Positions 8,537-16,808 are shown, counted from the first letter of the stretch. The stretch is DNA of 64,000 nucleotides from Acetobacter oryzifermentans (GCF_001628715.1 NZ_CP011120.1:2682501-2746500), one strand, 5' to 3'. Made by a program: numbers and translations. Notes: generated by a model not told the origin, from the letters alone.

Positions 8537-9349
8537 ATGCTGAAGGTACCGGGTTTTCCGGATTCTGCTTCCATGCCACCTTCTCCTTCCGCTCAGGCAC
8601 TTCATCCCGTTGGCAAACGCACCGGACGCACAGATACCGATTCCACTCGATGTTTGATGTGCAAGGTGCGCGAGTATAACCTGTGCAGCAGCATAGAAGA
8701 TCAGGATGTGGCGGTTTTGGCACACGCCACACGTCAGATTTCCTTGCCTCCGGGCACGGCAGTTATTGAAGAAGGCACACCGGCATCTGCTTTTTTCAAT
8801 GTTATTAGCGGCACAGTTAAACTGTTTAAATCTCTACCAGATGGACGCCGCCAGATTACCGGATTTGCAGATGCAGGCCAGTTTGTTGGCCTTAGTAACT
8901 CACGCACCTATTCTTTTGGGGCAGAAACCGTAAGCACTGTATTATTGTGCCGCTGCACACATGCGCAGATAGAAAATTTATTGGCCGAATACCCAGGATT
9001 TGCCCGCCATCTCCTCTCGGCTGTCACGCATGAATTAGCTGATGCACAGGAACAGATGCTGCTGTTAGGGCGCAAAACCGCCAAAGAAAAAGTTGCCAGC
9101 TTTCTTCTAGACCGGATCAAACAATATCACCGCACCTATCCGCATGATCCCGATGCAGAAACCACAGCTTCTGTGCCCATGACACGTGTGGATATTGCAG
9201 ACTATCTGGGACTGACAATTGAAACGGTAAGCCGCACCATCAGCGCCCTCCGCCGTGATAAAATTATTTCGGGCACAGAAAATCACTGCATCCGCATTCT
9301 TTCCCTGCCCAATCTGCAAGACATCGCTTACGGCCTTAAATCCATTTAG
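8537..9349 (+). CDS. FNR-type (CRP/FNR family) oxygen-responsive transcriptional regulator
   Basis: Dimeric regulator that in this family senses O2 through an N-terminal 4Fe-4S cluster. It has 270 residues from ATG 8537; ATG 8573 is an alternative, and neither has a strong ribosome site. The cluster ligands look intact: C39-x2-C42-x7-C50, the spacing seen in alphaproteobacterial FnrN/FnrL-type proteins, plus an internal Cys at 138 in VLLCRC. A cyclic-nucleotide-like sensor fold (PPGTAVIEEGTPA; GTVKLFKSLPDGRRQ) leads to the dimer helix, and the C-terminal helix-turn-helix carries the E-x2-S-R recognition signature (LGLTIETVSRTISAL) that reads TTGAT half-sites. Two perfect TTGAT-N4-ATCAA boxes lie in the upstream divergent spacer. 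FNR-type regulators are known in acetic acid bacteria (for example GoxR of Gluconobacter). Cluster behaviour is inferred. Confidence 0.94.
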   Translation: MLKVPGFPDSASMPPSPSAQALHPVGKRTGRTDTDSTRCLMCKVREYNLCSSIEDQDVAVLAHATRQISLPPGTAVIEEGTPASAFFNVISGTVKLFKSLPDGRRQITGFADAGQFVGLSNSRTYSFGAETVSTVLLCRCTHAQIENLLAEYPGFARHLLSAVTHELADAQEQMLLLGRKTAKEKVASFLLDRIKQYHRTYPHDPDAETTASVPMTRVDIADYLGLTIETVSRTISALRRDKIISGTENHCIRILSLPNLQDIAYGLKSI

Positions 9350-9360
9350 CCCATAAAAGA

Positions 9361-9392
9361 AAAAGGCTGGCCCATTTCTGAACCAGCCTTTC
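9361..9392 (-). terminator. Terminator between convergent fnr and degP
   Basis: Arms AAAGGCTGG and CCAGCCTTT with a 12-base loop, located after the fnr stop and before the degP stop. Read leftward, the stem is followed by TTCTTTTATGG, a fair U-tract for degP; in the rightward direction the tract is poor. Confidence 0.65.
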
Positions 9393-9417
9393 CAACGATT
9401 CGGATAACCTCAATTTT

Positions 9418-10986
9418 TTAGTTATCGTCGTCATCACCGCCATCATCAGATGACGGGGCATTATTACTGCCATCTGGAGAGATCGCGATAAACAGAGACT
9501 GATTATCGCGCATAACCCGCAACAACACAGGCTTTTTAGACGCCAGTGCGGCCTTTACGCTGGCCACCGCCGCCCGCGGGGAATCCACAGCCTGACTGCC
9601 AATTGCCTGAATGACATCTCCTGGCCGAATACCCGCCTGATCTGCCGGGGAACCAGGATCAACGTCACTCACAACAACGCCGCGCACATCTGCCGAAAGC
9701 CCCAACTGCTGGCGCACATCGCGAGAAAGGGGTGCCAAGGCAATACCAAGCCGCTGGCCACGTGCAACATCCGTATTGCTGCCGCTGCTGCCATCACTGG
9801 AAGCAGTTTTCAGATCTCCGATTGTAACGGCAGCTGTCTGGGCTTTACCGCCACGTAGATAACCGATTGTAGCCTGCTTACCCGGTGCCATAGACGCCAC
9901 GCGCACAGCCAGATCATGTGGGTTGCTGACTTTCTGCCCATTAAAATCGGTAATCACATCTTCCGATTTCAGGCCAACTTTTTCAGCCGGACTACCGGGG
10001 CTTACGCTTGCAACCAGCGCACCCACTGGCGGTGCCCCCGGTGTGGAGGGAGCCGGCAAACCAAGGGCGCGCGCCATAACAGGAGAAATAACCTGTGCAT
10101 TTACGCCCAGATAGCCGCGCACCACATGCCCCGTTTTGCGAAGCTGCTCGACCACATTGCGCACGGTATCCGATGGAATCGCAAACCCGATGCCAATAGA
10201 CCCCCCGCCAGAAGGTGAGAGAATGGCGGTATTCACCCCAACAACCTTACCGTCCTGCGTAAACAGCGGGCCGCCGGAATTCCCACGATTAATGGGCGCA
10301 TCAACCTGAATGAAGTTATCGTAAGGGCCTTCGTTAATATCTCGGCCACGGGCAGAAACAATACCAGCCGTAACAGTGCCACCCAGCCCATACGGATTGC
10401 CAACGGCAATCACCCATTCACCGGGCTGCACATCATCTGATTCCCCCAGTTCAATAAAGGGTAGTTTTTCAGACGTTGTCACCTTCAGAAGCGCCAGATC
10501 GGTTTTGCCATCACGCCCTACCACCTTGGCAGGCAGCGTTGTGCCATCATCCAATGTTACCGTAACCTTGGTGGCGCCTTTGACCACATGGTTGTTGGTC
10601 ACCACGTAACCATCGGCTGAAATCACAAAGCCGGAGCCTCTGGCCTCAATCGTCTGATGAGAAGGCTGCGGCATCATCTGGAAAGGAAACGGGAACGGGA
10701 AAGGCATGCCGCCCATACCGCCGCCATCCCCTTCCACGGCATCTGCCCGGATCATGGATGTAATAGACACCACGGCCGGCTTAACCTGCTTAACCAGACT
10801 GACAAAATCCGGAATACGCTGAGAAGTGGGGGTGTTCGGCTTAATAACACTATCAGCTTCTGCGCGTGCTGGCGTGCTGCACCAGGGAGCGGCGGCCGTT
10901 ACCAATACACAGCTTGCCAGAAGGGCTGAGAGCCAATTACGGCGTCTGTTCCGCGCCCAAACTTTTGTCACAGATTTTCCCGACAT
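9418..10986 (-). CDS. degP: DegP/HtrA-type periplasmic serine protease
   Basis: Envelope quality-control protease/chaperone of the Do family. ATG 10986 is chosen (522 residues) because it gives a signal peptide (basic ARNRRRN, hydrophobic LSALLASCVLVTAAAP, processing near ARAEA); an in-frame start at 11121 would put 45 unrelated residues in front. The trypsin-like domain has the full triad: H133 (TNNHVV), D163 (KTDLALL), S237 (GNSGGP). Two PDZ domains follow (RGYLGVNAQVI... and LGIALAPLSRDVRQ...), as in DegP/DegQ/MucD. A Pro-Phe repeat (MPFPFPFPFQMMPQP, around 94-108) fills the LA-loop region. The C-terminus is an Asp-rich tail. It faces fnr, with a shared hairpin between them. Confidence 0.95.
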   Translation of the reverse strand: MSGKSVTKVWARNRRRNWLSALLASCVLVTAAAPWCSTPARAEADSVIKPNTPTSQRIPDFVSLVKQVKPAVVSITSMIRADAVEGDGGGMGGMPFPFPFPFQMMPQPSHQTIEARGSGFVISADGYVVTNNHVVKGATKVTVTLDDGTTLPAKVVGRDGKTDLALLKVTTSEKLPFIELGESDDVQPGEWVIAVGNPYGLGGTVTAGIVSARGRDINEGPYDNFIQVDAPINRGNSGGPLFTQDGKVVGVNTAILSPSGGGSIGIGFAIPSDTVRNVVEQLRKTGHVVRGYLGVNAQVISPVMARALGLPAPSTPGAPPVGALVASVSPGSPAEKVGLKSEDVITDFNGQKVSNPHDLAVRVASMAPGKQATIGYLRGGKAQTAAVTIGDLKTASSDGSSGSNTDVARGQRLGIALAPLSRDVRQQLGLSADVRGVVVSDVDPGSPADQAGIRPGDVIQAIGSQAVDSPRAAVASVKAALASKKPVLLRVMRDNQSLFIAISPDGSNNAPSSDDGGDDDDN

Positions 10987-11162
10987 CACGACTTCGACTG
11001 TTCCTTGTTTTATCCCGACAGGACAATTCCCGGACGGTCCAAACACCCCTCTCTGGCAGCCACCACAGATTGCCCAGAGTTTACAGTGCCTTACGCCTAC
11101 AACGCTAACATGGTTTCTCAACCAAGAAAAAAAAGCTGTCTCTTTGATAATTTCACAAGATG

Positions 11163-11618
11163 TTATCGGCAGCGTAATGTCTGGAAAAAAGTTTTCAGCA
11201 TTTCCGCCGATTCCTGCTCCCTTACGCCGCCTATAACTTCCATACGATGTAAGGTTTCGGGGCGATGCGGCAAGCGTGCACCGTGCTCTACGCCACCGCC
11301 TTTGGGGTCATACGCGCCAAACACCACCCTCCCCAGCCGAAAGTGCGCCATAGCCGCCGCGCACATAGGACATGGTTCAAGCGAGACAAATAAGGTGCAG
11401 TCTGCCAGCTTTTGCCCCTGCCGCTGTTGCACGGCTTCGCGCATGACCAACATTTCAGCATGAGCTGATGGATCATGCAGCTCTTCAACGCGGTTACCTG
11501 CCTGCGCCAACACTTTTCCGGCGCTATCTAACAGCACGGCCCCCACCGGCACTTCTCCGTTTGCAGCAGCAAGATGCGCCTGCCACAACGCCAGCTCCAT
11601 GCCGTTTTGTTTAGTCAT
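11163..11618 (-). CDS. tadA: tRNA-specific adenosine deaminase
   Basis: Zinc deaminase that converts A34 to inosine in tRNA-Arg(ACG); cytosine/guanine deaminase paralogues share the fold. The 151-residue protein has the zinc and catalytic motifs H53-A-E55 and P82-C83-P-M-C86, with the TadA-like ARG/GGAxE region read here as GDPSAHAEM-type (HDPSAHAEMLVMREA). It diverges from the small-ORF/amidotransferase/rluB/rsmD run. In many alphaproteobacteria tadA sits back to back with rluB and rsmD, which supports the tRNA role; here an extra amidotransferase-like gene is inserted in that arrangement. Start ATG 11618; ATG 11600 (MELALWQAH) is a plausible shorter start. Confidence 0.92.
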   Translation of the reverse strand: MTKQNGMELALWQAHLAAANGEVPVGAVLLDSAGKVLAQAGNRVEELHDPSAHAEMLVMREAVQQRQGQKLADCTLFVSLEPCPMCAAAMAHFRLGRVVFGAYDPKGGGVEHGARLPHRPETLHRMEVIGGVREQESAEMLKTFFQTLRCR

Positions 11619-11834
11619 GCCGTATGCTCACGAAATGTTACTCTCTACCATCCGAAACGTTCAGGTTTTTTTCGCTTTTATCTACTAGAAAATATCCAGA
11701 TTCTTCTTGCAATCGTGCATGCTTTTTTGTCATCCTGCCTTAAAGGAGCCTTAATCTGTTCTGTAACAGAGCGTGAGGGTGCCTTTGGGGTTGTTTTTCA
11801 AGCATACCAAACCCGATTGAGGAGGGTCAGAAAC

Positions 11835-11987
11835 ATGCATAGCCTGTCTTTCATTCTGGCTGCTGCGGCCATTGGATTTGGTCTCGCCATTGCAGACGGT
11901 GTCAATTACGAACCGGCAACCTTGGCGCCGCCCCCCACCGCCACCAAAACGCTTCCTATCAGTATTCCTTCCTTTCTATCTCGCTAA
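11835..11987 (+). CDS. Small secreted or membrane-anchored peptide (hypothetical)
   Basis: A 50-residue frame starting at ATG 11835 with a strong ribosome site (GGAGGGTCAGAAAC). The first 20 residues form a signal-like hydrophobic segment (MHSLSFILAAAAIGFGLAIA), followed by a short Pro/Thr-rich tail (APPPTATKTLPISIP). No family recognised. It lies between tadA and the amidotransferase-like gene; a 12-base inverted repeat begins 69 bases after its stop. The only evidence is the ribosome site and the signal-like start, so it may be unexpressed. Confidence 0.4.
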   Translation: MHSLSFILAAAAIGFGLAIADGVNYEPATLAPPPTATKTLPISIPSFLSR

Positions 11988-12056
11988 CAAGGCAAGTCAG
12001 AAACAGATTGGCCGCACGAGTTTTTGTTTCCCGCGCCAGTACTTTGCTACATACCC

Positions 12057-12099
12057 CTGAAAGAACGGTATTGCCTCTCTTCCTCCTCCGTTCTTTCAG
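12057..12099 (+). repeat. Perfect 12-base inverted repeat just upstream of the amidotransferase gene
   Basis: Arms CTGAAAGAACGG (12057-12068) and CCGTTCTTTCAG (12088-12099) enclose a 19-base pyrimidine-rich loop (TATTGCCTCTCTTCCTCCT). The gene's ATG is at 12111 and the likely ribosome site AGGA overlaps the foot of the 3' arm. It could terminate the small-ORF transcript or act as a 5' leader hairpin affecting translation of the downstream gene. There is no U-tract after it. Confidence 0.6.
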
Positions 12100-12110
12100 G
12101 ATAGTGGCAT

Positions 12111-12842
12111 ATGATAGAAAAACGTCCCGTTATTGGTATTACGCTTGATTTGGAAGATGGCGGTGAAGGCCGTTATTCCCGCTTCAAATGGTATGCCATG
12201 CGGGAAAATTATATGTCTGCCGTTTCCACCGCAGGCGGGCTGCCTGTTGCGTTGCCTTTGTTTCCGCAGCTTTGTGCCGATTACATGCACCTGCTGGACG
12301 GATTGATTATAACGGGTGGCGCATTTGATATTGATCCCTCTTTATATGGGGAAACGCATGTGCACCCCACCGTAAGCCTGCGCCCTCGCCGCACGCAGGC
12401 TGAGGCTGCTTATCTGGCTGAGGCCTTACAACGTGATATGCCGGTTTTAGGTATATGCGGTGGCATGCAACTTATAGCCGTGGCCCTTGGCGGCAGCCTG
12501 ATCCAGCACATTCCAGAAGAATGCCCCACAGCCCTTCCGCACGAACAGCCAAACCCACGGGATGAAGCAAGCCACAGTGTAACGGTCACGCCGGATACCT
12601 TATTGGCCCGTATTACGCACAACCCCGCACGTATTGGCGTTAATTCATCCCACCATCAGGCTGTCAAAACACCGGGAAGATGCATTATTAACGCTGTAGC
12701 AGAAGATGATATTATTGAGGGGATTGAAGATCCCACACATTCTTTCTGCCTTGGGGTGCAATGGCACCCGGAATTTGGCATAGACCCCGCAGACAAAGCA
12801 CTTTTCAAAGCCTTCATACAGGCAGCAGGAGATTCAGCGTGA
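12111..12842 (+). CDS. Gamma-glutamyl-gamma-aminobutyrate hydrolase-like class I glutamine amidotransferase (peptidase C26)
   Basis: Predicted cytosolic hydrolase of gamma-glutamyl bonds, related to PuuD, which releases GABA in putrescine breakdown. The 243-residue length fits. The nucleophile elbow is GICGGMQ with C116, the oxyanion region is DGLIITGGAFDIDPSLYG, and the His-Glu pair is H219/E221 in GVQWHPEF, so the triad is complete. Neighbours are RNA-modification genes, not polyamine genes, so the substrate is unassigned. Its TGA overlaps the GTG start of rluB (GTGA), indicating translational coupling. A perfect inverted repeat sits directly upstream of its start. Confidence 0.88.
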   Translation: MIEKRPVIGITLDLEDGGEGRYSRFKWYAMRENYMSAVSTAGGLPVALPLFPQLCADYMHLLDGLIITGGAFDIDPSLYGETHVHPTVSLRPRRTQAEAAYLAEALQRDMPVLGICGGMQLIAVALGGSLIQHIPEECPTALPHEQPNPRDEASHSVTVTPDTLLARITHNPARIGVNSSHHQAVKTPGRCIINAVAEDDIIEGIEDPTHSFCLGVQWHPEFGIDPADKALFKAFIQAAGDSA

Positions 12843-13615
12843 CGCAGGAAACCCGAGGGGAACGCATAGCAAAATGGCTGGCCCGCAGTGGCGTTGCCAG
12901 CCGCCGTGATGCGGAGCGCATGATAGAGGAAAACCGCATCCGCCTGAATGGCCAGCCGGTAACACACCCTGCCACCTTTGTAACAAATGGCGATATTGTG
13001 CAGGTTGATGGAGAACCCGTTTCAGCCCCGGAACGCACCCGTTTGTGGCGTTACCATAAGCCAGATGGCTTGGTGACAACGCACAAAGACCCGGAAGGTC
13101 GGCCTACGGTTTTTGCCTCCCTGCCAGAGGGTATGCCACGCGTTATCAGCGTTGGACGCCTTGATCTGAACAGTGAAGGACTGCTGCTACTCACCAATGA
13201 TGGCGAGCTAGCCCGCAGGCTGGAACTTCCCTCCAACGGCTGGCTACGCCGCTACCGAGTGCGCGTCTTTGGCGTGGTGGATGAAGAACGCTTGGCAAGC
13301 CTTGCCCAAGGCAGCGTGTTTGATGGTGTGCGTTACGGCCCTATCCATGCTGTTCTGGATTCGCGCAAGGGTGACAATGCGTGGCTGACAGTTTCCCTCA
13401 AGGAAGGGAAAAACCGTGAAATCCGTAAGGTAATGGCGGGCATGAACCTGCACGTCAGCCGCCTGATACGCACCAGTTATGGGCCTTTTCAGCTTGGCAC
13501 TTTGCTGCGCCGTGAACTGGAAGAAGTTTCTCCCCGCGTGCTGCGTGATCAGCTCCCCAAAGCAACAGAAAAGACCCCAACCACCCAGCGCGCACCTGCA
13601 AAACAGGCAGATTAA
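12839..13615 (+). CDS. rluB: Ribosomal large-subunit pseudouridine synthase B family
   Basis: Makes pseudouridine in 23S rRNA (position 2605 in E. coli); the related RluE/RsuA enzymes share the fold. The start is GTG 12839, overlapping the preceding stop and preceded by AGGAG seven bases away; it gives 258 residues. An S4 RNA-binding domain occupies the first 60 or so residues (RIAKWLARSGVASRRDAERMI). The catalytic Asp lies in GRLDLNSEGLLLLTNDG, and the KEGKNREIRKVM motif typical of the RsuA/RluB branch follows. It ends in a basic, Pro/Thr-rich tail. Its TAA overlaps the rsmD ATG (TAATG), a common rluB-rsmD arrangement in alphaproteobacteria. Confidence 0.94.
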   Translation: MTQETRGERIAKWLARSGVASRRDAERMIEENRIRLNGQPVTHPATFVTNGDIVQVDGEPVSAPERTRLWRYHKPDGLVTTHKDPEGRPTVFASLPEGMPRVISVGRLDLNSEGLLLLTNDGELARRLELPSNGWLRRYRVRVFGVVDEERLASLAQGSVFDGVRYGPIHAVLDSRKGDNAWLTVSLKEGKNREIRKVMAGMNLHVSRLIRTSYGPFQLGTLLRRELEEVSPRVLRDQLPKATEKTPTTQRAPAKQAD

Positions 13616-14199
13616 TGGTTCGGATTATTGCTGGCAGCCGTAAAGGGCGACTACTAACAGCCCCCACAGGACAGACCACACGCCCCACGGCAGACCGTGT
13701 ACGGCAGGCCTTGTTTGATATGCTGCTACATGCACCTTGGGGTGGGCCTACACTTATCTCAGGTGCGCATGTGCTGGACGCATTTGCTGGCACAGGCGCA
13801 TTAGGGCTGGAAGCGCTTTCTCGCGGTGCAAGCCATGCGACTTTTTTCGAAACCAGTCACCCGGCCCTAGCCGCGTTACGGGCCAATATTCAAGCCTGCA
13901 AATGGGAAGATAGCTGCACCGTGATTGCGCGGGATGTCATCTCCCCACCGGCCTGCACGGCCTCGGCTAGATTGGTGTTTCTAGATCCCCCCTATCACCA
14001 GAAGCTGCCTGAGCGCGCCCTCAAAGCCCTACAAAGCAAAGGCTGGATTGCTCCAGACGCCATTGCGGTTATTGAAACAGGGCGTGAGGAAGCTTTACCT
14101 TTTTCCACCCAAGAAGAAGCGTTAGAAACGGCAAGCACACCTATTTTTCTAGCAGAACGCCAACATGGCGCAGCCCGATTTTCTATCTGGCGGCTTTAA
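13615..14199 (+). CDS. rsmD: 16S rRNA (guanine966-N2)-methyltransferase
   Basis: SAM-dependent methyltransferase acting on 16S rRNA during 30S assembly. The 194-residue length is typical. N-terminal RIIAGSRKGRLL and RPTADRVRQALFDML are family hallmarks; the SAM-binding motif is LDAFAGTGALGLEALSRGA and the N-methyltransferase catalytic motif is LDPPYH. Start ATG 13615 overlaps the rluB stop, so the two are translationally coupled. The next gene, ssb, starts 77 bases later with no obvious terminator in between. Confidence 0.95.
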   Translation: MVRIIAGSRKGRLLTAPTGQTTRPTADRVRQALFDMLLHAPWGGPTLISGAHVLDAFAGTGALGLEALSRGASHATFFETSHPALAALRANIQACKWEDSCTVIARDVISPPACTASARLVFLDPPYHQKLPERALKALQSKGWIAPDAIAVIETGREEALPFSTQEEALETASTPIFLAERQHGAARFSIWRL

Positions 14200-14276
14200 G
14201 CTTTCACCTGTTCAGCCAGTGCGCTACATAGGCAGAACGAAAACGGATTTTACGCAAACAAAAGGTAACGGCATTC

Positions 14277-14843
14277 ATGGCTGGCAGCGTTAACAAGGTT
14301 ATTCTGGTCGGCAATCTGGGCAAAGACCCCGAAGTGCGCTCCAGCCAGAGCGGTGCAAAGATTGTTTCCTTCTCTCTGGCCACCAGCGACACATGGAATG
14401 ACCGCGCATCTGGTGAACGGCGTGAACGCACAGAATGGCATCGCGTAGTCATTTTTAATGAACGGCTGGCAGATGTGGCCGAACGTTTCCTGCGCAAAGG
14501 CCGCAAGGTTTATCTGGAAGGCTCCCTGCAAACCAGAAAATGGACAGATCAGGGTGGTCAGGAACGCTATACAACGGAAGTGATTATTGACCGCTTCCGT
14601 GGTGAGCTGGTGCTGCTGGATAGCCGCAATAGTGGCGAAGGTGAAAGCGAAGGCGGCGGTGGCTTTAGCGGTGGAAGTGGCAGCAGCTACGGTGGCTACA
14701 ACAGTGGAGGCAGCGGTAGTGCTTATGGCGCGCCATCATCCGCACCACGCCAGCCGCCAGCGCAGCGCAGCGGCGGCAATAACTCCGGCGGCTGGGATGC
14801 ATCTGGCGGCAACGGAGATCTTGATGACGAAATCCCGTTCTAA
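14277..14843 (+). CDS. ssb: Single-stranded DNA-binding protein
   Basis: Tetrameric OB-fold protein that coats single-stranded DNA in replication, recombination and repair. It has 188 residues: an OB domain over about 1-112 (SVNKVILVGNLGKDPEVR; WHRVVIFNERLADVAERFLRKG; YLEGSLQTRKW), a long Gly/Ser/Gln-rich linker, and the conserved acidic tail DLDDEIPF that recruits partner proteins. The start is ATG 14277. No SOS box of the alphaproteobacterial type (GTTC-N7-GTTC) was noticed in the 77-base spacer upstream. Confidence 0.98.
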   Translation: MAGSVNKVILVGNLGKDPEVRSSQSGAKIVSFSLATSDTWNDRASGERRERTEWHRVVIFNERLADVAERFLRKGRKVYLEGSLQTRKWTDQGGQERYTTEVIIDRFRGELVLLDSRNSGEGESEGGGGFSGGSGSSYGGYNSGGSGSAYGAPSSAPRQPPAQRSGGNNSGGWDASGGNGDLDDEIPF

Positions 14844-14860
14844 TCAACCCAACTGATTGG

Positions 14861-14890
14861 AGGCTGGCTGCACTATCTTATGGCCAGCCT
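14861..14890 (+). terminator. Possible weak terminator after ssb
   Basis: Arms AGGCTGG and CCAGCCT enclose 16 bases and lie 18 bases past the ssb stop. No U-tract follows (TATCCATTCC), so termination is uncertain. It also argues against using the upstream TTG at 14857 as the start of the next gene. Confidence 0.35.
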
Positions 14891-14904
14891 TATCCATTCC
14901 AGAC

Positions 14905-16179
14905 ATGCCTCTTGCTGTTTCTTCCCCATTCCGTATTAAGCTGGCTGGATATCTCACAGCAGCAGGTTTGGTGTGTCTGAGTATCTTCCCATTTTTTCTA
15001 TTCTATAGCCGCGCCCTTTCGGACACGTTTGCTTCTATCATCGGGGGGCTGTTTCTGTTGCACAGTGTCCTGTTGCAGGACTGGCAATGGATTAAACAAC
15101 CGTGGCTTAAACTGGCCGCATTATTTTGCGGATTATGCCTGCTTTCTTCCATGCATGTTGGCATTACGGGGGAGTGGGTGCAGGCGCTTTGCCTGCCTCG
15201 GCTTTTTCTGTTTTGCGTGGCACTACAATGCTGGCTTCTTACCACTAAAGCACAACGCATGTGGCTGGAACGAATCTGCTTACTGGCCTCTTTGTGGCTG
15301 ATAAGCCAATGCTGGCAACAGTATCTAACCGGCACAAATCTGATGGGAATGCCGCGCTGGGGTGATGGCAGCCTGACAGGGCCATTCACAAAACCCCGCG
15401 CGGGGTTTACGCTGCTGATGCTGTTTTTTCCCGGCATTATGCCAAGCGTTTTACGCCTGTTACGCCAAAATAAGCTGAAATACTGGGTTCTTGGCTGTGC
15501 GCTTCTGTTGCTGGGCGTTACAACCATGGTGCTGATCGGCCAGCGTATGAGCTGTGTGCTGCTCTTTTTTGGGCTGTCTCTTACGGCATTTATCTTTCCC
15601 CGCTTTCGCCTGCCCTTTGGCCTCATTCTTGCGTGCGCTGGTGGATTGATTGCCTGCTTGCCTGTCATCTCTCCGCCTGTTTACGCCAAACTTGTCCTAA
15701 AATTTTCTAATCAGTTGCATCATTTTGCCCAAAGCGACTACGGCAAGCTTTTCCGCTCCGCCATTGCTATGGTTGCCCAACACCCTTGGACGGGGCTGGG
15801 TATGGATGGCTTTAGGAATTTCTGCCACGTCCCTATCCAAACACATGCCTTATCTTTTCTAGGCATAGAAACGCTTACAAATGATACGGATCGGGGCTGT
15901 AATATTCATCCGCACAACTATTATCTGCAAGTTGCCACAACGGCTGGTTTACCGGGCCTTGTGGCATTTATAGGTTTGGCTTTTCAATGGGTGCGCATTG
16001 GCTGGCGAGCGCTGGATGTAGAACATCATCCGCAGCAAGCCATGCTCTTTGTAGCCTGTTGCATTCTGTTATGGCCCATTACTTCAACCAGCGCTGTTTT
16101 TTCTTTCCCCACTGCGGGGTGGATTTTTATGTTTGTTGGTTGGCTTATAGCAGCATCAAGCTCACAAAAACGTGCATAA
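14905..16179 (+). CDS. O-antigen ligase/polymerase-like membrane protein (WaaL/Wzy type)
   Basis: Polytopic inner-membrane protein, about 424 residues from ATG 14905, with about ten hydrophobic segments. The family transfers or polymerises undecaprenyl-linked glycans on the periplasmic face. The periplasmic signature is clear near residue 290-340: HPWTGLGMDGFRNF followed by NIHPHNYYLQVATTAGLPGL, including the HN-x-YLQ motif of O-antigen ligases. The arginine-containing GQRMSCVLLFFGL stretch matches the Wzy_C region. It stands alone after ssb, away from the polysaccharide genes at 24-29 kb, so ligase versus polymerase and the glycan acted on cannot be decided. A hairpin with a T-run follows the stop. 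Confidence 0.82.
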   Translation: MPLAVSSPFRIKLAGYLTAAGLVCLSIFPFFLFYSRALSDTFASIIGGLFLLHSVLLQDWQWIKQPWLKLAALFCGLCLLSSMHVGITGEWVQALCLPRLFLFCVALQCWLLTTKAQRMWLERICLLASLWLISQCWQQYLTGTNLMGMPRWGDGSLTGPFTKPRAGFTLLMLFFPGIMPSVLRLLRQNKLKYWVLGCALLLLGVTTMVLIGQRMSCVLLFFGLSLTAFIFPRFRLPFGLILACAGGLIACLPVISPPVYAKLVLKFSNQLHHFAQSDYGKLFRSAIAMVAQHPWTGLGMDGFRNFCHVPIQTHALSFLGIETLTNDTDRGCNIHPHNYYLQVATTAGLPGLVAFIGLAFQWVRIGWRALDVEHHPQQAMLFVACCILLWPITSTSAVFSFPTAGWIFMFVGWLIAASSSQKRA

Positions 16180-16184
16180 TTTTG

Positions 16185-16220
16185 TTAAGAAAGCGTTTAT
16201 AAAAACGGGAACTTTCTTAA
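16185..16220 (+). terminator. AT-rich terminator after the O-antigen ligase-like gene
   Basis: Nine-base perfect arms TTAAGAAAG and CTTTCTTAA starting 6 bases after the stop, with a small inner stem (CGTTT/AAACG), followed by AATATTTTTTCATT. Position and T-run fit rho-independent termination, although the stem is AT-rich. Confidence 0.55.
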
Positions 16221-16394
16221 AATATTTTTTCATTACTCATTTTAAATGCAGTCTTTTCTTACTCTTACTTTATCCTTTGTCGCTTTTCTGCGTTTTAGCC
16301 CCATAAAATTGTTGGCGGGTGAGCGGGATGCCGCTATAAGCCGCGTCATTCTTTCAAGGCAGGCTGCCTGTCATTGCAAAGGCTGACGACAGAC

Positions 16395-16808
16395 ATGATT
16401 ACCTTACCGCCAGATTATCGCCCCTCTGAAGATGAAGAGTTCATGAATCCCCTTCAGACGGAGTACTTCCGGCAGAAATTGCTTAAATGGCGCGCCGACC
16501 TTCTTAAAGAAGCAGGAGATACGCTTGCCAGCCTTTCTGAAGGCGGCATCCATGAAGCTGATATTACTGACCGTGCCAGTGTGGAAACAGACCGTGCACT
16601 GGAACTGCGTACGCGAGACCGTGCCCGCAAGCTGATTGGCAAGATCAACCTTGCTTTGCAGCGAGTTGAAAACGGCACATATGGTTACTGTGAAGAAACG
16701 GGTGAGCCCATTGGCCTGAAACGGCTGGAGGCACGCCCCATTGCCACACTTTCCATTGAAGCGCAGGAGCAGCACGAGCGCATGGAAAAAACCCACCGCG
16801 ACGATTAA
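16395..16808 (+). CDS. dksA: RNA polymerase-binding transcription factor DksA
   Basis: Binds the RNA polymerase secondary channel and, with ppGpp, adjusts transcription of rRNA and amino-acid genes. ATG 16395 gives 137 residues. The core is the standard alphaproteobacterial sequence: LPPDYRPSEDEEFMNP, the coiled-coil tip region (ADITDRASVETDRALELR) with the acidic residues that act on the polymerase, and YGYCEETGEPIGLKRLEARP. Only one of the four zinc-ligand cysteines of E. coli DksA is present (in YGYCEE), as in other alphaproteobacterial DksA proteins that work without a full zinc site. It is followed by a tRNA gene. Confidence 0.95.
   Translation: MITLPPDYRPSEDEEFMNPLQTEYFRQKLLKWRADLLKEAGDTLASLSEGGIHEADITDRASVETDRALELRTRDRARKLIGKINLALQRVENGTYGYCEETGEPIGLKRLEARPIATLSIEAQEQHERMEKTHRDD

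Noticed and set aside
14200..14276. LexA (SOS) box upstream of ssb
   Set aside because: No GTTC-N7-GTTC was found on reading the spacer; a scan of the whole window would be needed to exclude weaker sites.
14857..14904. TTG 14857 as start of the O-antigen ligase-like gene
   Set aside because: It lies within a hairpin after ssb and adds 16 unconserved residues; ATG 14905 leads directly into the first membrane segment region.
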